Assembly (NCBI GenBank): GCA_907165135.1
Contig: OU015569.1
Span: 8,494,501 to 8,558,500, forward strand
Direction of reading: 5' to 3'
Length of the DNA: 64,000 nucleotides
From: Oikopleura dioica
Taxonomy: Eukaryota; Chordata; Appendicularia; Copelata; Oikopleuridae
Position numbers and translations under genes: made by a program. The first letter of the stretch is position 1, and every line of letters begins with the position of its first letter. Under the pieces are notes generated by a model. The model was not told the DNA's origin. It was given only the letters and a program-made list of their open reading frames with translations, and made no database searches. Below are positions 55,324 through 64,000 of this stretch, one piece after another.

Positions 55324-56966
55324 TCACATTCTTTTCGTGAGGCAAAGTCGCTGGCCATACTTGTCCCGAACAATAGGCTGCTCTTTCTTTTCTGGCTGGC
55401 CTTGAAAGCCGTTGACTTGGATTTTACCGGCTAAAATTTATGATAAGTTTTAGTCGAAACCTAAATTTAGGAATTACCGTTGCGTCCGATTTTTGTAGTA
55501 ACTTTCGTCTGTTTAAGAGGAATCGTTTGTTTTCCAATGATCTAAGAACGGAATAAATAAATGAAAATCGGAAAACTAAATCTTACCAATTGGTTGCCCC
55601 TCAGCATCGTTGAAGTTGCGATGGGCTTTGCGAGTTTTCCCCGCTGAGTGGTTGTTTTCGATGCGACTTGCTGTCTTTGAGTAGATGCTCTGGTTGTCCT
55701 TCGTTTTTTCGCCACCGGTGCATCAGGTGATTTGCGAGCTCTTTTGCGGGTCATCATTGTGTCTGCCACTTGAATTGCGTGGGGCTGAGCGCTGTTTTCG
55801 GACTCAGACGTTGGCGCCTCCCACGGCGAGGACTCGACTAGCTGGAGATCGACAGGGTCGTTGCTCTGGAAATGTGTAAAATGAGATAGCGAAGGGTCGA
55901 CGGGGCTGCTTTGAGAGGGTCGGAGTTGAAATTGAGATGCATCGATCATCTCAACTGGGCTAGGGGCTTCACTTTCCAGCTGAACATCGTGCTGACTGTA
56001 GCTCTGGATAAAGTCTTTAGTGTAAGGATCGAGCTCGTCTTCAATAAAGTCGAGGGAAGAGAAAGGAAGTGACACTTGACTTTGAGTGTCTTCTGACGGG
56101 CCAAGTTCTTTGTGATCGGTGGACTCTACGGCAAGAGGCGTTTGCGTTGATGCTGATCCTAACTGGTAGTAAGCTCTCTCCCGCTTGGTTTCGTAGAGGG
56201 ACTCATCGCTGCAATTGTAGTGAATAGAATCGTAGTTGCCTGAACTTTCAGTAGGACAGGAGAGTTGCAATTGATCTTGATCTGGCAGTGGTTGTTCGTT
56301 TTCGTCATGTGTAGGCTGTACCTTCCTTTTTTTGTGGGGATCACGCACGATTTGTACTCGAAGAGAAGGAAGTGACTCGTCACGCGGAGGACCGCTTAGA
56401 AGTGGCACGCGCGAACATTGCTTCGAAAATGCTTGCACGAGCAGATCTCCTTCAGTGAGTCTATCCGTCTCGGAGGGCACGGGCGTTGAGACTCGTGAGA
56501 TCAGGGGCGCGTCACAATTATACGGAATCAACGAGGAGGACACAGTGGGTGTGTTGCTGCTGGGAGGAGAATGGAATGTGGCGTGAGGAAAGGGAGTGTT
56601 CGGAGCTGGCTGGAGTTCGACGGTTTTAGGCTTTCGCGCTCGACCAGTTGGAGTAAGGCGGTAACTTTTGGTCTGGGGCTGAGTGGTTTCAATATTTATC
56701 TCTTCACTGACAGAGCTGGGCATCTGGGCTTCGTCGACAGTATTCCAAGCTTCATTAGAAGCGTCGTTCGACGACGAATTAGGACTAGCACAGACGCTGC
56801 CTGAGTCGGAAGCGGTTGATTTTGTTGGGAATGGTGGAGTTCGATTATGCTCGCGCATGTGTTGGAGAAGAGCTGATCGGTCTCCTGTCCCCCAATTGCA
56901 AATCTTGCAAATGTGTGAAGAGCAGACAATTGTCGCAGGTGCTCGAGTCCAATTCGTAGTAGACAA
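55324..56966 (-). CDS. Single C2H2-like zinc finger protein with long disordered region
   Basis: Three exons (56966-55587, 55541-55478, 55430-55324) give 516 residues in frame. A single C2H2-type finger near the N-terminus (residues ~18-40) reads CKICNWGTGDRSALLQHMREH, preceded by VCSSHI. The remaining ~450 residues are Ser/Pro/Glu/Gln rich with several basic clusters that could be nuclear localisation signals (TRKRARKSPD, AKKRRTTRAST, HKKRKVQP). The C-terminus (QPIVRDKYGQRLCLTKRM) is more ordered. It is probably a chromatin or transcription regulator; no orthologue recognised. Codon use is GC-richer than its neighbours and the first exon of 1380 bp is exceptional for this window. Confidence 0.75.
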
Positions 56967-58891
56967 TGGAAGACTTGCAACTAAGAAAAAATAGTTTAGC
57001 CAAGTGTACCAGAATTATGTTTTCTATTTTTCTTATAAAGAAAAATCTTTATTAATTTACAGTTTTTGCCACATTAAAACAGTGTTTTTCTTTATTTAGC
57101 TTAGGGGCGCACCTTCTCAAAATGGAAGGCTTGTTTCAGCTCTTCCCTGTTGGTCAGATGCTCGGGCTAGTAGTGGGAGAGTTAGCCATCACTTTCTCAA
57201 GTTTTTTTCCCGACTGTAAATTTATCGCTCTTACTACGCTCCGTTTCAAACTGGTCGACTGGTCTGGTAAAATAGTTTTTATAACATCAACAAAACATGG
57301 ATAGTCCATTAGTTCTGCTGCCTTAGATTTATTTATCATTTGGGTAGTCGTTAGGTGAAGACCCTGGCTTAGTCAAAATATTCTAGTGGATGAGACGTCT
57401 TTAAGTGAGTTTCTTTTCTCTAGAAAACACGTACCTGTTTCGCTCATTTAAGCTTTTCGACGATTTGTGTTGAATATTCTCGATGTAGAGATTTCGGCGT
57501 TTTGTCGAAAATTCACGATCAAAGTTAGGGGTTTGAGAAAGGATGGTGGTTTTAAAACCGACCTAGGAAATATGTCGCTGTATTCAGAGATGCTTTGCCT
57601 AGTCTCGATGGGCGCCTACGCCACAAAAGCGCAATCGAACCACGGTCGCCCACACAGCTTGTGGCTCGGGCCAGAAGCTAGGGAAATCGTAGCGCGATTC
57701 AGCGATCTTTTTCCTAGCGCGCTCGTTCACACGGCTGCCCGTCCAGCGTGAAACCGATCTCACCAAGCTACCACACTGCACGGGCCCGATTGAGCCATTG
57801 CTCCCATTAGACCCACATTGAAGAATTTAGCGTCCTCGTTTTCAACAAACGAATCAAACAATATTTACGATTACGATTTAAGGAGATATGAAGTTTATGA
57901 AATATACATTTAACGGCTTACGAATGAAAGGTTGAATATCTATGAATTTAAATAATTATTGAGACTAATCAATAAACTCAGTTGCAGCTAATGATTTCCA
58001 TATGGCAGCAGGAAGGATCCTTCGATACCATAAAAATAATCGGTATTCTTACTTCTTTGCATTCAGAAGAGAAGAATGGTGCAATTTTGAAAGGCCGCAT
58101 TTTAAGTTTAATAAAACTGAACTCACTCTATGACCGCTTTTCAAATGAGTGTAACGCTTTCAAACGGCAAAAATAACTCGTCCTGCGGGATCAGTGAGAC
58201 TCTGAACCCGTGGGACGAAATTGAAATCTTTTCCCACTGCCCCGAGCTCATCCACCACACAAATGTGAAGACTGGCTTTTTAATGTACCATCAATTAGGA
58301 GACAACTTTATTTTTTCCACAATCAATACGAGTGGAATTTATGCATGCAAAATGAAGATTAGATTTCTTCCGCTAAGTTCATTTACATCATAAATATGCT
58401 TCATTCAATAATAGTAAGGTGGGAACAGCTGATTGTTTTGAAAGAGCGGCCGTAGAGGCAGATGTTTATAGCTTGCCTTCTTTTAAACGTTATCTGCCCG
58501 AGATCAACCTTTTGATAAGGCACTAAAATCCTACATCCCGTAAACAGGCGGAAACGTAATAAAACAGGTTGCCTCTTTTTGAAAAAATGTGCGAAGAACC
58601 TGTGCAAAAGAGGGGCAAAAATATTCTCCTTGTTGATGCCGATTCAAAGAAATTGTTGCGCATAAGTCGATGAATTGCGCTCACAGTCAGACCCTGCTAT
58701 TGTAATGTAGCGTTTTATTCTGAGAAAACTGCATTTTCAAATTTCCAACTTAAATTTATTTTCAGGTGATCTCGATAGCTACATGTTTGAAGTTTGAAGA
58801 CAGAGACAAGCAGCATGAAGAAATTAACTAGCTACAGAATATAGAAGTATTTGGACGTTATACCGTATTACTTATACGTGATAACTTTTCA
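56967..58891. other. Gene-poor interval
   Basis: About 1.9 kb without a supportable gene. A minus-strand frame at 57154-57339 (FVDVIKTILPDQSTSLKRSV) and a plus-strand frame at 58130-58393 look somewhat protein-like but have no recognisable domain or linked exons. A GC-rich patch at 57600-57790 stands out from the AT-rich surroundings. Confidence 0.4.
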
Positions 58892-60394
58892 CTATTGTTG
58901 TTTTGAAAATATCAAAGAATATCGCGCAGTGATTTGAAGGTACTGAAAAGGGTCTGAATAGCTCGGATACGTTGATGATCCGAAGGCACGCTCGCCTGGA
59001 ATTCTTTTTTCGACTGCTGGCTCGATTTGAGTTCCCTAATGATAATTAATTACTCTCATGTTTAGTCGTCAAACAGATGAGTTAAAAACTAACCTCGTGC
59101 CATTCATTGAACGAGGTAATTGAAATTATTTTTGGTCTGAGTTCGAGTGCAGAATCCCAGTATTTTGTATAGTATTCGCCCTCTGCTCTTGATTTTGAGT
59201 TTTGTTTATTCCATGGTCGAATTGAAGTATCGTCGTAGCCCGGGCCAACTGAGGGGATGAAATCGACGTTATTCCTGGTTAAAACAGAAACAATTCTTCA
59301 ACGGGGCAAATTACACGGAATAGAAATTTTGCTGATTTTGGAGTAGATAAGCTAAGTTGTAAAAATAGTATTCGGGAGCCCATTCCTTCTCCAGTTTTTC
59401 GGAGTACAGCCGAAAGAAAAGTCCAGTGCAGCGAAATAAGAGTACGCAGCGGAAAACTGAGAGGCAATGATGTGTTCGATGTGACCGAACTCGACAAGCA
59501 GGCCGATCGTGTAAGCTGTCTTACTGAGCGACGGGATGACTCTTGAATAAAGTCGATGAATACAAATAAAACCAATAATCTTTGAGGATTAGTAAAACAC
59601 CTCACCTTGCCCATTCCGCAGAATTCACTTGATAAGAGTCGTAAAGATAAAATACTAGCTTCCCGTCGACTTTAGCAGCGCTGGGATGTTTGCTGTATTC
59701 TTTCACGGTAGAGCGGATATCATCAGCAACAGAAAAGGCTGTTCGCCCGTTGTACGGTTCCATGTGAAAAGCGATTTTTATTCCGAATGGCTGGGCTCTC
59801 TCGAGAAGAAGACGCACAACGTGTTCAAAAGGAATCCCGTTGTCATCAGTGCGCCCTTTCGCAAAGTAACTGACCACAAGAGTACCAATCCCGGCTTCCG
59901 CGGCCCACTTAAGATGCTGATCGATAATTTTAGGGTCAGCAGAAGAGTACGGTCCCAGAAAAGGATAGTAAGTTGAGCCTGTTCAGTTTATCGACTGGTT
60001 ATTTTATGAAGTTGGAAATTTTATGAAATAAAAGTTGAATCTCTAAACTGCCTATATCATCAGGAGGTTGATGAACTTTGCCGATAGGATACTGTGCGTT
60101 GACTCTAGCAATCCAATGAGGCAAAACTGGATGATTCCAATGCGACCACTGCCCGTCTACATCTGCAGAAGCATACCAAGGATAATAAAATGCATGGACA
60201 GCCTCGTTCAGATCATACTTGACGGGGACTGGGGTCTCTACCTCCTCTTCCAGCGGTGGAGGCTCGTCGCTAATTATTGAGATACGATTGCGGCGAGACT
60301 TTGAAGCGCCTCGGACACTTTGAAATTGGTAAAGCAAGGTCGTGACTCCGAGGGCGACGCATAAAATAAATGTTCGGAAAGAAATTCGAATCAT
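58892..60394 (-). CDS. MANEA: Golgi endo-alpha-1,2-mannosidase (GH99)
   Basis: From the ATG at 60394 to the stop at 58892, about five to six exons; the first is 60394-60052 and the second starts at 59978. MANEA cleaves glucosylated mannose from N-glycans in the Golgi. It is a type II membrane protein: an N-terminal anchor (FRTFILCVALGVTTLLYQF) precedes the catalytic domain. Family blocks seen in order: VHAFYYPWYASADVDGQWSH, WNHPVLPHW, PPDDIGSTYYPFLGPYSS, GIGTLVVSYFAKGR, IAFHMEPYNGR (active site), VFYLYDSYQ, FIPSVGPGYDDTSIRPWN and SFNEWHEGTQIEPAV near the end. Intron 1 (59979-60051) has GC-AG ends. The exon structure between 59610 and 59270 is uncertain. MANEA and MANEAL cannot be told apart here. 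Confidence 0.92.
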
Positions 60395-60797
60395 CGGACT
60401 TAGAACGGGTGCGTAAAAGAAAGTTAGGTCGACGAACGCTCGATGTCTCTTTTTTTGTTGATCGTGCTCTGTGATTTCAATGCACCCTTTGCCATACTCG
60501 AAGTGGAAAGTTTGTTTTTGCCTGTCCCGAGTGAGCAGTTCAAGGTGATAGTAGTAGAGTTTGGTGGAGGTGCTCGGCTGGGCGTGGGTTGCGCTGGCCT
60601 ATTGACCAAGCAACGCACGGGCATCGAAACTCGCCCAATTGCGCAAAAAGCGTGGGCGTGACTGAGCGCTCCGAGACTTAGCGAGCAGCTCACGACTAAG
60701 GGAAAACGTTCTGGACTTAGTCTCTGAGGCGAAAATTCGAGAGTGACCTTGAGTGACCCCTCGAGCACAGAAGCGAGCACGGCAGCAAGCACAGGCG
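60395..60797. promoter_or_regulatory. Shared upstream region of MANEA and CEBPZ
   Basis: The two start codons point away from each other and are 403 bp apart, so both promoters must lie here. The half near CEBPZ is GC-rich. No specific motif is claimed; inferred from layout. Confidence 0.45.
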
Positions 60798-63170
60798 ATG
60801 GTGCAGGCGAGCAGCGACGCTGAAGCTCACCAGCTGCTCAAGAGAGAAATCCTTAGCCTCGGCGGCGACCTCGACGATTTCGAGCTACTCAAACAAGTTG
60901 AGGACGGCGAGGAAGAAGAGTGGCGCCCCAAAAAGGCCACCCAGGGACAGGTACGTTCAACAAACTTATTTTTCTCTGCAAGAGGGCTGCCAAGTTCAGT
61001 CAAGCAGTGATCGCTAGAATGGAGACAAGATCGGCGCGCTATTAGTGAAGGGCGCCAAAGTACTTGTTACGTCAGTGCAACGCCGTAGATCTTCGAGTAC
61101 AACTTAAAATTTTCGCATTTTGGAAAACCTATCCGCCGTCAGTTATTTTTTATGACTGAAAGACTGCGCCGGAGAGGCTCTTTTAAGCTGACGGATTTGA
61201 ATAATATGGCAGATTTTAGGACACCTTTGACGACTCCGAATTCAAGAAGTTCTTCGCTAAGTTGGACTTTGCTGCTGCGAAAAAGTCGATCGAACGATCA
61301 AAGGAGTCAGAAGACGGAGAAGATCAAACTTTCGAGGAAGAAGATGAGGAGGAGGAAGAGCAGGAACCAGTTTCATATTTGGATGTTTCCGAAAAACTTA
61401 TCGGTATGTTTCTTTTTACAGTTATTTTCAAAGGGGAAAAAACGAACTCGCTAAAGGTTTTGTTCAGCTTCAGTATCTAAAGCGAAAATAATTCCGAAGA
61501 AGTTTTCCCTGATCCGCTTTGAAGAGGAGCAAACTTGGTACGAAGCTCGCGACGATTTCGTTTCCGAGCAAAGAATTCCAGAAGGAAGCGAAGAAAAGTC
61601 CCTTGATAAGAATGGAAAGTTTATACGTGTTTTGCGCGAACGAGCGGAAAAGTTACTCAAGAATGAGGGGGAAGTCGGCGCTGCGAAGGTAAGTCCGATC
61701 TTAGAACGATGATTTGAAAAAAAGAATTATTTAGGAGCGCAAATTCTTTCAAATGGCGGCGGAATCTGGTACTCAAAAAGATAAAGTAGCGGCGATGGTA
61801 TTGAAAGTACAGAACGCGCCGGTCTCGAACTACGCGATCCTGGAGCAACTCGTCAAAATTGTCAGAAAGAGAGTGCGCCGTGAATTTGTCTTGGCCAGCA
61901 GTCACGTAAAAGACCTCTTTCTTTCGAGCATTTTGCCTTGCACACGACCTCTTCGCGAGTTTTACGAAAATACGGAACTGCTTCTCTTCGCCGCCGAAAA
62001 TGTGGACACACAAGATGGAAGTAAAGCCCTCCTTTTCGCAATTTACGAAGACTACGCGAAGAAACAGTTTGGCTTCTTCCTCGACGGACTGGACGAGGTC
62101 CTCTCAGATCCGATTGAAGAAATGAAGATAGTCTCTCTTCAAATTATCAAAACATTGCTTGAGGAACAGCCTGAAGCGGAAGGTCGACTTCTGTCTTGTA
62201 TAGGAAGCGTTTTTATCTAGTTTTTGACGACACGGTCTTCTATTAGACTAGTGGTATCTCAAACGCTCGATAGTAAACAAAATCGGTGATCCAAAGAAAA
62301 AGGTCGTAGACCGCGCCTCGAAGTTTATTACCGATTTGCTTTTCAAGCACCCAAACATGCAAGAAGTCGTTGGATACGAGATTGAGAACTTCCTCTGGCG
62401 CTCGAACCAGTCCGATGCAAGTGTTTTGGCTGGAATCAATTTGCTAAATCAGTTCGTCTTCTCGAGTGATCGCCACGAGGTTCCATCCAGACTGATTCGC
62501 GTCTATTTCCAATTCTTTCAATCCGAAATTGCCAAGAATCAGAAGAAAAACAAGAAAACAGAGCTCAGTCAGAAGATTCTGTTCTCGCTGCTGACGGGTG
62601 TTAATCGAGCATTTCCTTATGTAACTACCGGCGACGATGCCGATCTAGACGTTCATATCAACAACACTTTTTCTTTGGTACACCAAGGGACTTTTACTGT
62701 TGCCCTGCAAGCGTTGAGCTTTCTATTCCAAGGTTAGTGATGAGTTCTTACTCAATAGAATGAATTTTATCAGTTATTTTAAGCTTTCAATTCGAGAGAA
62801 GAACTGGGTGATCGCTTCTACAACTCGCTGTATCGTCTTCTCTTACGCCCAGAATTAGGCACTGAGGTAATATATTGTCAACTATCAAAACATTCACAAT
62901 TTTCATTCAGCAAAAGCGACACACAGTTCTATTGAATTTGTTGTATCGTACGCTCTCAGAAGATAAAAATGTAACGCGCGGAAAGAGTTTTCTCAAGCGT
63001 GTTCTATCTATTTGCCATGCATCGAAGACTCCCTTTCAGGCTGGCTCCTTGGTTTTTGTTGGTAAGATATTTCAATTTTTATATATTCTGGGCAACGAGT
63101 CAAAGCAGTGTAATTTTTACTAGTTGAATTTCTTCTTCATGTCGCTCCCAGCGTATCGCCTAAGCGCAAA
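60798..63170 (+). CDS. CEBPZ: CCAAT/enhancer-binding protein zeta (Noc1-type ribosome biogenesis factor), incomplete
   Basis: Exons 60798-60950, 61221-61403, 61468-61688, 61735-62197, 62274-62732, 62784-62866, 62911-63061 and 63124-~63170 keep one frame. CEBPZ/Noc1 is a HEAT-repeat nucleolar protein for 60S ribosome assembly. Matches: an acidic N-terminus (LGGDLDDFELLKQV), TWYEARDDFVSEQ (family: KWYDLE), KVAAMVLKVQNAPV, LVKIVRKRV, LFSLLTGVNRAFPYVTTGDD (CBF domain) and DRFYNSLYRLLLRPEL. About 490 residues are visible, some 45% of the usual length. After VEFLLHVAPSVSPKRK the frame should meet the acidic spacer seen in other animals, but nothing recognisable appears in the last 830 bp, so the next exon is presumably beyond the window. 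The first exon could begin upstream, but 60798 is the only ATG supported. Confidence 0.9.
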
Positions 63171-64000
63171 GTTTATATAAAGCCCGGATTGAGGCTCACC
63201 TCGATTTCAAATTTTGTGCCCTAAATGGTTTCTGCCGGTTAATGTCGGGTAATCTGAACAGTTGAGTCCTATCTTTTATGCTGTCTCTTTACCTAGTTAC
63301 AGCTGGTATGTTTGAATGTTTTTCTTTTGCTAAAAACCAGGGCATATCCATACCGGCTTGCCTAAATGAAGAATTTCTGGTTTGTATGGCTGGCTTTTTT
63401 GGATTTAAAACTCCGTAGACTAGCGAAAAATCTCGAGAGGAAAGATTTATATCCTTGTCAAAATGATGATGCGTTTGTCGTGCTCATTATCTTCTTTGGA
63501 GACTATAGGATTCCTTGATACTAGTTTTCTACGGCTTGGTATTGTTGTCTTAAATGTTTTCTTAAAATATGGTCACAACGATTAGCTTACCATCGGCTTG
63601 TCCTGATAAAAGTCTCTGTAGTTAGAAGTAGTTTTGGGTTCGCTCATATTTGGCAGGTGCGTGAGCGACGAGTTCACTGAATAAATTGACCAAGTTTGCT
63701 TGCGAACTATGTCATATTTTTTCACCTTGGCAAACGGGTTCTCTTTTCAGTGGGAAAATGTGTGAAGTGCCTGTTTTTGCGGACTGGGGTTTGTTGCGGC
63801 GACCGATCTCGCCGCGTACCGATTCTCGTCTACTTTGCTAAGGTTCAACTCCTTTGACTTTTCTAATTCTATCAGTTAAACTGTTGCCTGTATGGTTTCT
63901 GGGTGAACTCTGCGGAATAACTTGTCTGCGCAGCCTGTTGATTCTCTACTGATTTTGGTCGCTTCGCCGGCTCCTGCCGAGAGTTTTCCACTTGAAATAA
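63171..64000. other. Unassigned right end, probably a long CEBPZ intron
   Basis: About 830 bp, T-rich on the plus strand, with no exon that continues CEBPZ and no other recognisable gene. Given that other CEBPZ introns here are 44-270 bp, an inserted element inside an intron is plausible, but no terminal repeats are visible within the window. Confidence 0.4.

Noticed and set aside
1-64000. CRISPR arrays, operons with ribosome binding sites, phage or plasmid features
   Set aside because: The gene content, spliceosomal introns and animal orthologues throughout exclude a prokaryotic replicon, and no spaced direct repeats were seen.

Overview
This window looks like nuclear DNA of a larvacean tunicate, most like Oikopleura dioica. 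Nearly every gene is a recognisable animal gene (DHX34, MBTPS1, LRRC71, YJU2, SIRT4, SYVN1, LZTFL1, IFT27, RPS21, ALDH16A1, ACADS, TANGO2, ATP5PB, MANEA, CEBPZ). The genes are split by very short introns of about 35-75 bp, packed a few hundred bases apart, and several introns need GC-AG, GA-AG or GG-AG ends to keep the reading frame. No bacterial, organellar, CRISPR or viral features were seen. I found no convincing tRNA or rRNA gene.

Layout. 1-15.7 kb is one run of nine minus-strand genes: DHX34 (cut by the left edge), a folate-receptor-like gene, MBTPS1, LRRC71, YJU2, SIRT4, a PH-domain ORP-like gene, SYVN1 and LZTFL1. 15.7-20.5 kb is repeat-rich, with foldback and MITE-like elements, around a PLAC8-family gene. 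20.5-23.8 kb holds a C-clamp transcription factor related to SLC2A4RG/ZNF395/ZNF704. A gene desert follows, then a small mitochondrial-type membrane protein and an HNRNPM/MYEF2-like three-RRM gene. 28.8-31.7 kb holds two copies of a 570-bp palindromic element, the second inside the first intron of IFT27 and itself interrupted by a 949-bp hAT-like foldback. 32-43 kb is again a minus-strand series: RPS21, LUC7L (with a transposon-derived intron), a coiled-coil gene, ALDH16A1 and ACADS. From 43.4 kb the plus strand carries TANGO2, ATP5PB, an ABHD10-like hydrolase, a free methionine-R-sulfoxide reductase (unexpected in an animal), a sulfotransferase-like gene and a PLA2-like gene. 53-57 kb contains three unfamiliar minus-strand genes around a near-perfect inverted repeat. 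MANEA (minus) and CEBPZ (plus, running toward the right edge) close the window as a divergent pair.

Functional threads. MBTPS1, SYVN1 and MANEA act in the ER/Golgi; YJU2, HNRNPM-like and LUC7L act in splicing; LZTFL1, IFT27 and probably LRRC71 are ciliary; SIRT4, ACADS, ATP5PB, an ABHD10-like protein and a small membrane protein are mitochondrial. Exon models marked as frame-checked were built by hand, and their summed lengths are divisible by three with no internal stop.
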